Part shown: in pieces, positions 49,889-57,947 of the stretch
Layout of the letters: the number at the start of each line of letters is the position of its first letter
Position numbering within the stretch: the stretch's first letter is position 1
Assembly (NCBI GenBank): GCA_020633725.1
Contig: JACKDC010000003.1
Coordinates: 186,001-250,000, forward strand
Length of the DNA stretch: 64,000 nucleotides
Direction: 5' to 3'
DNA from: Candidatus Latescibacterota bacterium
GTDB lineage: Bacteria; Krumholzibacteriota; Krumholzibacteriia; JACNKJ01
Made by a program: the position numbers and the translations under genes
The notes under the pieces: model-generated
Database searches by the model: none
Told to the model about the DNA's origin: nothing
Seen by the model: only the letters and a program-made list of their open reading frames with translations

Positions 49889-50743
49889 ATGCCTCAGGAC
49901 ATCCGTGGCGACGGTGGCCGCGAGCCGGTCATCGCCTTCTTCCGCAACGACGACGTCAACGAGCTGACGCCGGAGCTGATCGCGCTCAGCGAGCTCTTCT
50001 TCGCGGCGGAGATCCCGATCATCCACGCGGTGGAGCCGGGGAACGTCACCGACGACTGCGTCGACTGGCTGCTCGAGAAGAAGGCGCAGCACGGCCGGCT
50101 GCTCGAGATCATGCAGCACGGCTACAACCACACCAAGCACTACGACGGGGAGTTCGGCGGCAAGCGCGGTTACCGCGAGCAGTACGAGGACCTCAAGCGC
50201 GGACAGGACATCATGGACGCGCGCTTCGGCGACCAGTGGTTCTCGGCGATGAACTTTCCCTACGGTCCCTACAACCAGGACGCCATCCGCGCGGTGGACG
50301 CCCTGGGCTACAAGGTCTTCAACGGGCACTACAATCCGCGCCGCTCACGCCGCCTCTTCTACGCCCTCGGCCGCCTGATGGGCAAGGGGCAGATCATGAA
50401 TCGCCACATCAGCCACCACCTGGAGATCTACCCGGGGACGAGCACCTTCACCATCGACATGGCGATCACCTACATCGACAGCTACTACGGCCACTACGGC
50501 AGCCAGGAGTGCACGTTCTTCTCCGTCGACGAGCTCATGCAGCGCTTCGAGGAGGCCAAGCGGCACATCAACGCCATCGGTTGGCTGCTGCATCACCGCT
50601 ACCACAACAGCGAGGCCAGCCTGCGCCTGGTGCAGGACACCATCGACGCGGTCCGCAAGAGCGACCCGGCCATCGAGTTCTGGAACTTCGAGGAGATCCA
50701 CGCGGCCTACGCGCCCGGGGCGTCGGTGCGGCGAGCCGGATGA
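49889..50743 (+). CDS. Polysaccharide deacetylase-like protein (NodB fold)
   Basis: 284 residues, four bases after the GT4 gene. The metal site looks complete: 'IAFFRNDDVNEL' (Asp-Asp) and 'LLEIMQHGYNHTKHY' (HxxxH). 'NFPYGPYNQDAIRAVDALGYKVFNGHYNP' corresponds to the later NodB motifs, and 'HHRYHNSEASLRLVQDTID' carries the last His. No signal peptide, so it acts in the cytoplasm or on a lipid-linked sugar. Coupled to a glycosyltransferase, it probably removes N-acetyl groups during glycan synthesis. Confidence 0.87.
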   Translation: MPQDIRGDGGREPVIAFFRNDDVNELTPELIALSELFFAAEIPIIHAVEPGNVTDDCVDWLLEKKAQHGRLLEIMQHGYNHTKHYDGEFGGKRGYREQYEDLKRGQDIMDARFGDQWFSAMNFPYGPYNQDAIRAVDALGYKVFNGHYNPRRSRRLFYALGRLMGKGQIMNRHISHHLEIYPGTSTFTIDMAITYIDSYYGHYGSQECTFFSVDELMQRFEEAKRHINAIGWLLHHRYHNSEASLRLVQDTIDAVRKSDPAIEFWNFEEIHAAYAPGASVRRAG

Positions 50744-50762
50744 GGCGCTAGCGACCGCCGTC

Positions 50763-50852
50763 CTGCTCTCTGCCACGCAAGCGAGACTTGTGTCCGGGTC
50801 GCGCCCCTCTGCTCTGCCACGCAAGCGAGACTTGTGTCCGGGTCGCGCCCCT
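50763..50852. repeat. Tandem ~45-base direct repeat
   Basis: Two head-to-tail units (50763-50808 and 50809-50852), each containing GCCACGCAAGCGAGACTTG then TGTCCGGGTCGCGCCCC; the second supplies the left arm of the hairpin repeat at 50831-50879. Confidence 0.75.
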
Positions 50853-50879
50853 TCGAAGCGGGGCGCGAGAGGACACAAG
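50831..50879. repeat. Hairpin repeat, copy B, abutting a stop codon
   Basis: Arms CTTGTGTCC-GGG-TCGCGCCCC and GGGGCGCGA-GA-GGACACAAG, loop TTCGAAGC. Same loop and GAGGACAC-GCTCGC-stop junction as the copy at 2574-2614. Followed four bases later by the stop codon of the Omp28/cohesin protein. Confidence 0.75.
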
Positions 50880-50883
50880 CTCG

Positions 50884-53229
50884 CTACTTCAGGAGCACCA
50901 TCTTCCCCGTCACCTGACCGGCCGGGCCGGCGACGCGCAGCAGGTAGAGACCGCTGCTGGCGCTCGCGCCGCGGTCGTCGAGTCCGTCCCAGCGCAGACG
51001 CTGCGTGCCCGCCTCCAGCCAGCCATCCGCCAGCGTGCGCACTCGCCGCCCCGACGCGTCGTAGACGAGCACGTGCCAGAGCCCGGCCTGGGGCAGGGTG
51101 AAGGCGATCTCGGTGCTGGGATTGAAGGGATTGGGGCGGTTGCCCAGGAGGCGCAGCGCGAGCGGCGCGGCCTCGGGCTGCTCTTCGGTGGCGGTGAGGT
51201 CCATCAGCACGATCAGCGAGTCGTTCTCGCTGGTGGTGTAGCCGAGTTCGGTGTTGCTGACGTCCCGCACCTTCTCCAGCGTGAAGGTCAGCGGCGAGAC
51301 GCCCGTGGCCACGCCCCTGAAGATCAGGCGCGCCAGTTCGCCGACCTCGCCGCGCGTGCCGTCGAGGAAGGCCATTGAGAAGTGGGCCACCGTGCTGTCG
51401 CTTGCCGTGTAGTCGAAGAAGTAGTCGGTGAGGCCGGAGCTGCCGATCCAGTCGCCGGGCTCGATGCCCTGCAGTTCCACCAGGCTCTCGTCGAAATCGA
51501 TGACCACGTCGACGCCCTTCACCGGGATCTGGCTGGGGTCGATCACCACCTGCAGCGTGCACAGCTCGCCGGGGTAGAAGCTGCAGACCGACGGCTCGAT
51601 GCGAAGCTGGCCCACCAGGTCGTTCAGGCGGCCGCCGCTCGCCTGCCAGATGCGGCGGCTGTTCGCGTCCTGCAGGAAGACGGTCGCGTTCATGTTGCGG
51701 CGGATCCAGAAGGACTCGGGGGTGATCACGGTGCTGAAGGTCTGGATGCCCGTCTCGGGCTGAACCGGCAGCCCCGACAGATCCACGGGGAAGATCCGCC
51801 GCAGCGCCTGGTTGTGGACGTTGTGCCCGTTCCCGCCGGCGAAGTAGATGCTGTCCTCGGTGACGGCCACCTGCAGCCGGTAGTCGCCCGCCGGGTCCAG
51901 GGGCTCGATCAGGTCGAGGCAGGTCACCAGCGTGGAGTCCGCCGGGCGCCAGTGCAGGCCGATCAGCCCGGGGCTGAGCACCGCCTTGCGTGCGTCGAAG
52001 GGCTCGATGTAGTCGGGCGGGTTGGTGGAATAGCCCGCGTCCACGATGCCGTCCACCCAGAAGTGCGGCGTGTAGTCCGCCCCGTAGTCCAGGATCAGCG
52101 TGTGATTCTGGATGACGTTCTGCAGGTACATGATGTCGCCGCCGTTGGGCCACCAGGTGTGGCAGCGGATCATGGCCACGGAGTCGCCCTGGCTGGGCAG
52201 CCAGTCGTCGAAGCCGTACTCGATGGGCGCGCAGTAGCTGCAGCCCGCGTTCGTGTGGATCCAGCCCAGCGGCGTGTGGCGCTGCGTGTAGCTGTTGCAG
52301 ACCCGGTCGAGGACGTTGTCCTCGGGGTGCTCCTCGCTGGCGAGCTGCGCCTCGGCGTGCAGGCGGTAGTAGTTGCCCGCCGCGACCAGGAAGTCGGGAA
52401 AGCTGACGTCCTGCCCCTCGCCGATCTCCAGGTGCAGCGACTGCGTCTCCTGGTAGACGAGCGCGCCGGACTCCTCGATCTGGAGGACCAGGTCGAAGTC
52501 CTCGGCGTTCGTGCCCCGGTTGAGCACGTGCACCTGCGGCTGGAGCGGGTCGCCATCGCCGAACTGCGCGTCGCCGGGAGCAAGCGTGGCCAGCACCAGG
52601 TCGTGGTCGAAGGGTTCGTAGACGCGCACGTCGTCGATGTACCAGTTGTCGGCGTAGGTGCCCTGGTAGCGGAAGCAGACGTAGACCGTGTCCTCGCCCG
52701 CGTAGGCGCTCAGGTCGACCACCTCGGGGTCGCTGGCGAAGCCGTCGATGGCGTGGTTGGCGGGCGTCCAGTCCACGAGCATCGTGAACTCGGCGGGATC
52801 GGTCTGGCTGGTGGTGCTGACGCCGATGTAGTGGTGCTCGCCGTAACCCGGCCAGTACTGCTGCTGCTCGTAGAACTCGAGGTAGGCCGAGGCGAAGGCC
52901 GAGAAGTCGAGCGCCGGCGTGACCAGGTACTCGTCCTGGGGCGAGCCCTGGGGGCCGTAGCGCACGTAGGCGGAGAAGTCGCCCGAATGGACGTAGTTGC
53001 TCGTCGCCTCCCACGTGTTGCTGCTGCCCAGCTGGATGATCGCCCATCCCGTCGGCGGCACGCCGGCCTCGAAGCTCTCCTGGAGCAGATCCGTGCGCGG
53101 GAAGTTCGGCACGGGGCCGTGGGCGGGATCGGGATTCTGTGAGAAGGCCTCGTGGGCCAGTGAAGGCGCTGCCCCAACTGCGAGGAGCAGGGCCGTGACA
53201 AGCGCGTGAAGGGCAAGCCCGTTCCGCAT
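50884..53229 (-). CDS. Secreted Omp28/cohesin-like protein with sorting domain
   Basis: 781 residues; ATG 53229 begins a signal peptide (MRNGLALHALVTALLLAVGAAPSLA). Residues ~45-180 are a choice-of-anchor/MAM-like sandwich ('LLQESFEAGVPPTGWAII...SGDFSAYVRYG'). Residues ~290-450 hold an Omp28-like thioredoxin-type segment with a CxxC, 'HTNAGCSYCAPIEYGFDDWL'. Residues ~560-690 resemble a cohesin domain ('CTLQVVIDPSQIPVKGVDVVIDFDESLVELQGIEPGDW'). The end is a FlgD-like sorting domain ('NRPNPFNPSTEIAFTLPQAG...GLYLLRV...KMVLLK'). Surface display is likely; protein-protein docking or redox roles are possible. Extended -10 promoter upstream, hairpin repeat downstream. Confidence 0.85.
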   Translation of the reverse strand: MRNGLALHALVTALLLAVGAAPSLAHEAFSQNPDPAHGPVPNFPRTDLLQESFEAGVPPTGWAIIQLGSSNTWEATSNYVHSGDFSAYVRYGPQGSPQDEYLVTPALDFSAFASAYLEFYEQQQYWPGYGEHHYIGVSTTSQTDPAEFTMLVDWTPANHAIDGFASDPEVVDLSAYAGEDTVYVCFRYQGTYADNWYIDDVRVYEPFDHDLVLATLAPGDAQFGDGDPLQPQVHVLNRGTNAEDFDLVLQIEESGALVYQETQSLHLEIGEGQDVSFPDFLVAAGNYYRLHAEAQLASEEHPEDNVLDRVCNSYTQRHTPLGWIHTNAGCSYCAPIEYGFDDWLPSQGDSVAMIRCHTWWPNGGDIMYLQNVIQNHTLILDYGADYTPHFWVDGIVDAGYSTNPPDYIEPFDARKAVLSPGLIGLHWRPADSTLVTCLDLIEPLDPAGDYRLQVAVTEDSIYFAGGNGHNVHNQALRRIFPVDLSGLPVQPETGIQTFSTVITPESFWIRRNMNATVFLQDANSRRIWQASGGRLNDLVGQLRIEPSVCSFYPGELCTLQVVIDPSQIPVKGVDVVIDFDESLVELQGIEPGDWIGSSGLTDYFFDYTASDSTVAHFSMAFLDGTRGEVGELARLIFRGVATGVSPLTFTLEKVRDVSNTELGYTTSENDSLIVLMDLTATEEQPEAAPLALRLLGNRPNPFNPSTEIAFTLPQAGLWHVLVYDASGRRVRTLADGWLEAGTQRLRWDGLDDRGASASSGLYLLRVAGPAGQVTGKMVLLK

Positions 53230-53287
53230 CGTCAAGCCTCCCGCAGGCATCCTGCCAGTTCCGGTATACGTGGCCAGTGACCGGTCG

Positions 53288-53296
53288 ATTATAGCA
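53288..53296 (-). promoter_or_regulatory. Extended -10 promoter (TGCTATAAT)
   Basis: Perfect TGC-TATAAT on the minus strand, leader about 50 bases to ATG 53229. Confidence 0.7.
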
Positions 53297-53389
53297 GATG
53301 AAGCGCAGGTATAGGGAGAATGTCGTTTACCGATTCCTCCCTTTTCGCGATATGTCATCTACGGGCGACACTCGCGGCAGGGCGCCGCG

Positions 53390-55516
53390 CTAGGAGAGCA
53401 GCCGCGAACCCAGCTGGAAGATGATGAGCGACAAGAGGTAGGCCATCCCCGTCAGGCCCAGCCACTGCGCGGCGGCGAAGGCCCAGCGCCCCGACTCCCG
53501 CCGGGAGATCGCGAAGGTGGCCATGCAGGGCGTGGCCAGCAGCGCGAAGACGAGGATGGACAGCCCCTGCAGCGGGCTGTAGTGGCGCGTGAGCGCCTGG
53601 CGAAGTCCCGCCGAGCTCTCGTCCACCTCGCCCATGGAGAAGATGATCCCGAGCTGCGCGACGAAGACCTCCTTCGCCGCGAAGGCGCCGAGGAAGGCCG
53701 TGTTGATGCGCCAGTCGAAGCCCAGCGGGGCCATCACCGGCTGGATCGCGCGGCCGATGCGCCCGGCCAGGGAGTACTCCAGCGCCTCCGCCGCGCGCGC
53801 CGCGGCGAGTTCGCTCTGCCCCATCGAGGCCGCCGCCCCGCTCGTGTCCACCCGGAAGCTCGCCGGCCGGGGAAAGCTCATCAGGAACCAGAGCAGCACC
53901 GAGATGCCGAGGATGATCGTCCCCGCCTTGCGCAGGTACATCCACGCGCGCTGCCAGACGTGGATGCCGATGCTGCGCGTCGTCGGCCGCCGGTAGGGCG
54001 GCAGCTCCATGACGAAGGGCGTCGCCAGCCCCGCCAGCACGCTGCGGCTGAGGATCCGCGCCACCACGAGCCCCAGCAGCAGGCCGAGCAGGTAGAGCCC
54101 GAAGAGCACCGGCGTGTGCCAGGCCCGCGGGAAGAACGCGGGAATGAGCAGCAGGTAGATGGGCAGACGCGCGCCGCAGGAGATGAAAGGCAGGATCATC
54201 ATGGTCACGAGACGGTCGCGCCGGCTGGGCAGCGCCCGCGTGGCCATGATGGCCGGCACCGTGCATCCGAAGCCGATGAGCATGGGGATGAAGCTCTTCC
54301 CGTGCAGGCCGAAGCGGTGCATCACCCGGTCCATGATGAAGGCGGCCCGCGCCATGTAGCCCGTGTCCTCGAGCAGGCTGATGCCGAGGAAGAGCAGCAC
54401 GATGTTCGGCAGGAAGACGAGCACGCCGCCCACGCCGCCGATCACCCCGTCCACCAGCAGGCTCCGCAGCCAGCCGCCGTGGCCGACCGGCCAGGCGCCG
54501 CTGACGACGCCGGAGAGCCAGCCGAAGGCCGCGTCGATCCCGTCCATCAGCGGCGCGCCCAGGGTGAAGGTGAGCCAGAAGAGGCCGTACATGAAGAACA
54601 GGAAGATGGGCAGGCCCAGCAGGCGATGGGTGAGAACGGCGTCGATGCGCTCGCTCTCGGTCACGCGGTCCACGCGCGCCGGGCGCCGGGTGACCTCGCG
54701 CGCGAGGCCGGCCGCGAAGCCGTAGCGCCGGTCGGCGATGAGCACCGCGGCCGTGTCCTTGTACTTCCGCTGCAGGCGCTCGTTCACGCCGTTCAGGTGC
54801 TCGCGCAGGGCGTCGCGGTCGGGGACGCGCGCCTCCACGGCGGCGAGCACTTCCATGTCGCCTTCCAGCAGCTTGATCGCCGCGTAGCGCAGGGGGAAGC
54901 GCAGGTCGTCCAGCCCGGACACCCAGTCCTGCAGCAGCTCGATCTCGCGCTCCAGGTCGTCGCCGTAGTCCACGCGGGGCGAGCGCGCGGGGCGGGCCGC
55001 GGCGTCCCGCAGCCTTTGCTTCAGCGCGTCGATGCCCCCGCCCCGGTGCCCCACCGTCTCGGCCACCACGGCCCCGGTGAGTTCGCCGAGGCGGGTCAGG
55101 TCCAGGCGCTGGCCCTGGGAGTGGGCCACGTCGGACATGTTCAGCACGAGCGCCAAGTTGACCTCCAGCTCCATGAGCTGCACGGCCAGGTGGAGGTTGC
55201 GCTCGAGATTGGAGCTGTCGACGACGTCCACCACCACGTCCGGGCGTTCGTCGAGCAGGAAGCGGCGGGCGACGCGCTCCTCGTCGCTGCGGGCGTTGAG
55301 GCTGTAGGTGCCGGGCAGGTCCACGACGTTCATCGGCCCGCCCACGCCGCGCAGACGCCCCCACTTCTTCTCCACCGTCACGCCGGGGTAGTTGCCCACG
55401 TGCTGGTGGCCGCCGGTGAGGCGGTTGAAGAGGCTGGTCTTGCCCGAGTTGGGGTTGCCCGCCAGGGCCACCGTCAGCTCGCGATTGCGCAGGAGTTCGC
55501 TGGGGATGCCCGCCAT
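53390..55516 (-). CDS. feoB: Ferrous iron transport protein B
   Basis: 708 residues. Inner-membrane Fe2+ importer gated by a G domain. G1 'AGNPNSGKTSLF' (19-30), switch 'NYPGVTVEKK', G3 'DLPGTY' and G4-like 'LNMSD' are present. Helical FeoB_C and Gate domains follow, with 'MLIGFGCTVPAIMATRAL' and 'ILPFISCGARLPIYLLLIPAFF' carrying the conserved Cys residues. Slightly shorter than E. coli FeoB. Two bases separate it from the upstream DtxR-FeoA gene, so regulator, FeoA and FeoB are one iron-responsive unit. G4 is MSD rather than NxxD-K, as in many FeoB. Confidence 0.95.
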   Translation of the reverse strand: MAGIPSELLRNRELTVALAGNPNSGKTSLFNRLTGGHQHVGNYPGVTVEKKWGRLRGVGGPMNVVDLPGTYSLNARSDEERVARRFLLDERPDVVVDVVDSSNLERNLHLAVQLMELEVNLALVLNMSDVAHSQGQRLDLTRLGELTGAVVAETVGHRGGGIDALKQRLRDAAARPARSPRVDYGDDLEREIELLQDWVSGLDDLRFPLRYAAIKLLEGDMEVLAAVEARVPDRDALREHLNGVNERLQRKYKDTAAVLIADRRYGFAAGLAREVTRRPARVDRVTESERIDAVLTHRLLGLPIFLFFMYGLFWLTFTLGAPLMDGIDAAFGWLSGVVSGAWPVGHGGWLRSLLVDGVIGGVGGVLVFLPNIVLLFLGISLLEDTGYMARAAFIMDRVMHRFGLHGKSFIPMLIGFGCTVPAIMATRALPSRRDRLVTMMILPFISCGARLPIYLLLIPAFFPRAWHTPVLFGLYLLGLLLGLVVARILSRSVLAGLATPFVMELPPYRRPTTRSIGIHVWQRAWMYLRKAGTIILGISVLLWFLMSFPRPASFRVDTSGAAASMGQSELAAARAAEALEYSLAGRIGRAIQPVMAPLGFDWRINTAFLGAFAAKEVFVAQLGIIFSMGEVDESSAGLRQALTRHYSPLQGLSILVFALLATPCMATFAISRRESGRWAFAAAQWLGLTGMAYLLSLIIFQLGSRLLS

Positions 55517-55518
55517 GT

Positions 55519-56295
55519 TCAGACCCGCTCCACGCCGATGGTCGCCGCCTCTGCCTTGCGCAGCGACAGGTGAAAGCCCTTCAGCTTGATGTCGATGGGA
55601 TCGCCCAGCGGCGCCACGCGGTGCAGCGCGACCTCCACGCCGGGCAGCAGGCCCAGGTCCAGCAGGCGCTGCCGGATTTCCGTGGCCGCGCGGACGTTCA
55701 CCACCCGGCCGCGCTGGCCGGGCTGCAGACGGTCGAGCGTGGTCACCTCGGCGTCGCGGCTGAAGAGGCCGACGGCATCCGGGCCGAAGCCCTCCAGGCA
55801 GGCGCCGCTTCGGCAGGACAGCGGCACGCCCCCCTGCCCGTTCAGCTCACGGCGGCCCGCGTCGTAACAGTCCTTGAAGCGCTGCACGAGCCCGTCGCCC
55901 GCGCGCGGACAGCCGTGCAGGAACTCCACGAAGCCCGCCAGCCGATCCAGCGTCTCCAGGCTGATGACGTGCTCGATCGAGCAGGCGTCGCGACCCGCCG
56001 TCTCGCGGCTCACGCCCAGGATCTCCGTGAAGAAGCGCGTGATGAACTCGTGCCGCTGCAGCACCCGATTGGCCAGCTCGTGGCCGGACTCGGTGAGCGT
56101 GGCCGTCTCCCGCGCGCGGTAGTCGATGAGCCCCTCGGCGGCCAGGCGCCGCAGCGCGCCGGTGACGCTGGCCATGCGCACGCCCTTGGCCCGGGCGATG
56201 TCCTTGGCCCGCGCCTCGCCCTTTTCCTGCACGAGCTGCAGGATGATCTCGAGGTAGTCTTCGAGGCTTTCGCCGAGGTCGCCAATGTGGGCCAT
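55519..56295 (-). CDS. DtxR-family regulator fused to FeoA domain
   Basis: 258 residues. Residues 1-75 are the DtxR winged helix ('ESLEDYLEIILQLVQEKGEARAKDIARAKGVRMASVTGALRRLAAEGLIDYRARETATLTESG'). Residues ~76-150 are the metal-binding dimer domain ('LQRHEFITRFFTEILGVSRETAGRDACSIEHVISLETLDRL', with His, Glu and Cys ligands). A linker with 'PLSCRSGACLEG' comes next. Residues ~185-258 are a FeoA/SH3 domain ('LDRLQPGQRGRVVNV...RQRLLDLGLLPGVEVALHRVAPLGDPIDIKLKGFHLSLRKAEA'). It represses iron uptake when Fe2+ is plentiful and may assist FeoB directly. A DtxR-type palindrome lies inside its own promoter, so it is self-repressed. Confidence 0.9.
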   Translation of the reverse strand: MAHIGDLGESLEDYLEIILQLVQEKGEARAKDIARAKGVRMASVTGALRRLAAEGLIDYRARETATLTESGHELANRVLQRHEFITRFFTEILGVSRETAGRDACSIEHVISLETLDRLAGFVEFLHGCPRAGDGLVQRFKDCYDAGRRELNGQGGVPLSCRSGACLEGFGPDAVGLFSRDAEVTTLDRLQPGQRGRVVNVRAATEIRQRLLDLGLLPGVEVALHRVAPLGDPIDIKLKGFHLSLRKAEAATIGVERV

Positions 56296-56334
56296 CTTGC
56301 CGTCCGGTGAGGGGTTCGAGGCGCTGCGAGAGGG

Positions 56335-56363
56335 AACTTAGCCCAAGCTAACTCGGAGGACAA
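56335..56363 (-). promoter_or_regulatory. Promoter of dtxR-feoA/feoB
   Basis: Minus-strand TTGTCC, 17 bases, TAAGTT; about 40 bases before ATG 56295. The -10 is overlapped by the operator. Confidence 0.65.
56338..56351. promoter_or_regulatory. DtxR/MntR-type operator
   Basis: TTAGC-CCAA-GCTAA, a perfect 5-bp inverted repeat matching the TTAG...CTAA pattern of DtxR-family boxes. It overlaps the -10 of the dtxR-feoAB promoter and lies about 100 bases before the divergent metal-uptake genes. Binding by the adjacent regulator is inferred. Confidence 0.6.
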
Positions 56364-56452
56364 GCCCCGAAATTCGCCTGTTTGCTGATTTCTTTTCCGG
56401 GTTCAGGGAGGGGCCGCTTGCCCGGCGCGCCCGGGATGACTACCCTGCGGCC

Positions 56453-56755
56453 ATGCTCGAAGCGCGCCAACGTCGCGGGGGCCTCGCCCTCGCCCTGCTC
56501 CTGCTGCTGTCCCTGTGGCTGGCGGGGCAGGGCACCCACGACCTGCTGGTGCATGCCGGCCCGCCGGAACACGGCGAGAGCGGTCACCACGCCACCTGCT
56601 GGCTCTTCCACGGCTTCCAGGTCATGGACGCCGTGCCGCCGGTGCTCGTCGCGCCGCTGAGCGCGCCCCGCGAGGTCCTGCCCGAGGACGCCACCCCGCG
56701 CCTCGCGGCGCTGCCCCTCTCCCGCCCCAGCACCCGGGGCCCTCCCACCGCCTGA
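56453..56755 (+). CDS. Small His-containing exported protein
   Basis: 100 residues. One hydrophobic segment at 11-25 (LALALLLLLSLWLAG) is a signal peptide or anchor. It is followed by 'THDLLVHAGPPEHGESGHHATCWLFHGFQVMD', rich in His and with one Cys. The C-terminal 40 residues are Pro/Arg-rich and probably disordered. It begins the plus-strand set that includes a porin, a ZnuA-like binding protein and a permease, so a periplasmic zinc or manganese chaperone is an attractive guess. Codon use fits coding, but the gene is short and unsupported by family; it may be spurious. Confidence 0.5.
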   Translation: MLEARQRRGGLALALLLLLSLWLAGQGTHDLLVHAGPPEHGESGHHATCWLFHGFQVMDAVPPVLVAPLSAPREVLPEDATPRLAALPLSRPSTRGPPTA

Positions 56756-56838
56756 CCCGATTCCACGCCAGACATCACGCCCCGCCGGCCCCGCCGGTGG
56801 ATGGCACCTGCGCGCACCCTGTGGTCACGGGAGGTCCC

Positions 56839-57933
56839 ATGTCCATCCAGGCCCGCGGCGTCGCCCTTGCGGCGCTGCTGCTGCTCGCTCCGTGCGTTCG
56901 CGCCGGAGTCGTCAATCCGAAGCTTTCGGTCATCGGTCAGCCGCAGTTCACGATCAGCGACGAGGAGGGTCCCGACAGGGGACGCGTCCGCCTCGACGTG
57001 GGCGAGACCGAAATCGTCGTCGAGGACTATCTCAATCCATACGCCCGCGGCAGCTTCACCTTCGCCTACGCCGAGGAAGGGCTCGAGCTGGAGGAGGGTT
57101 ACGTCGAAGTGCTCCGCGGCGTCCCGCTCGGCCTCGCCCTCAAGCTGGGCAAGCACCGGCTGGAGTTCGGCAAGCTGAACACCCAGCATCCCCACTCCCT
57201 GCCCTTCGCCGAGCGTTTCGGCTTGCTGGCCGCGTTCCTGCCGGGCGAGGAGTCGCTCAACGATACGGGCCTGCAGGCGTCGTTGCGCCTGCCCGCGCCG
57301 GGCGAGCTGTCGGTGGTCGCGACCGCCGAACTGCTCCAGGGCGACAGCTTCCGCCGCGGGCTCGACGAGGTCGAGGAGGAGACCGAGTCCCGTCCGGCCG
57401 TGCTCGCCCGCCTCAGCGCCTTCTCGCTGCTGGGAGAGCGGTCGGGACTGGAACTCGGTCTGTCGGCCACCGAGGGCACCAACAACGTGGCGGCGGGGAC
57501 CCGCACGCGGGTGCTCGGCGCCGACGCCAAGGCCAAGCTCTGGCGCGGCGAACGCGCCTACCTCCTGCTGCAGGCCGAGGCGATGGCGCTACACCGCGAG
57601 GACGCCAGCCTGGATCCCGACACCGGCCACTACGCCCACGACACCGTGGATCCCTGGGGCTGGTACGCCTTCGCCGACTACAACTTCGCGCTGCGCTGGA
57701 ACCTCGGGGCGTCGTTCGAGCGCTTCCAGCAGGACGACGCCAACAAGGACTGGAACGCGTCCGTGGGCCTCTTCGGCGGCTTCGCCGTGATGGAGGAGAC
57801 CACGCTGCTGCGCCTCGACTGGCGTCGCGTGCAGCCCGCCACGTCGCCGGGTGAGGAATCGCACGACGCGGTGAACACCCTCACCCTTCGCATCATCTAC
57901 TCCATGGGGCCGCACAAGGCCCACCAGTTCTAG
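56839..57933 (+). CDS. Putative porin-like outer-membrane protein
   Basis: 364 residues from ATG 56839 (GGGAGG upstream). Signal peptide to VRAG. Repeated amphipathic strands with aromatic ends: 'RLDVGETEIVVEDYLNPYARGSFTFAYAEEGLELEEGYVEV', 'LALKLGKHRLEFGKLN', 'LLLQAEAMAL', 'WYAFADYNFALRWNLGASFERFQ'. The end 'TLTLRIIYSMGPHKAHQF' is a typical barrel end with terminal Phe. 'HRLEFGKLNTQHPHSLPF' resembles zinc-regulated TonB-independent outer-membrane proteins. Fourteen bases before the ZnuA-like gene, so metal entry across the outer membrane is a reasonable inference. Confidence 0.75.
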   Translation: MSIQARGVALAALLLLAPCVRAGVVNPKLSVIGQPQFTISDEEGPDRGRVRLDVGETEIVVEDYLNPYARGSFTFAYAEEGLELEEGYVEVLRGVPLGLALKLGKHRLEFGKLNTQHPHSLPFAERFGLLAAFLPGEESLNDTGLQASLRLPAPGELSVVATAELLQGDSFRRGLDEVEEETESRPAVLARLSAFSLLGERSGLELGLSATEGTNNVAAGTRTRVLGADAKAKLWRGERAYLLLQAEAMALHREDASLDPDTGHYAHDTVDPWGWYAFADYNFALRWNLGASFERFQQDDANKDWNASVGLFGGFAVMEETTLLRLDWRRVQPATSPGEESHDAVNTLTLRIIYSMGPHKAHQF

Positions 57934-57947
57934 ACGGGAGGAACAGC

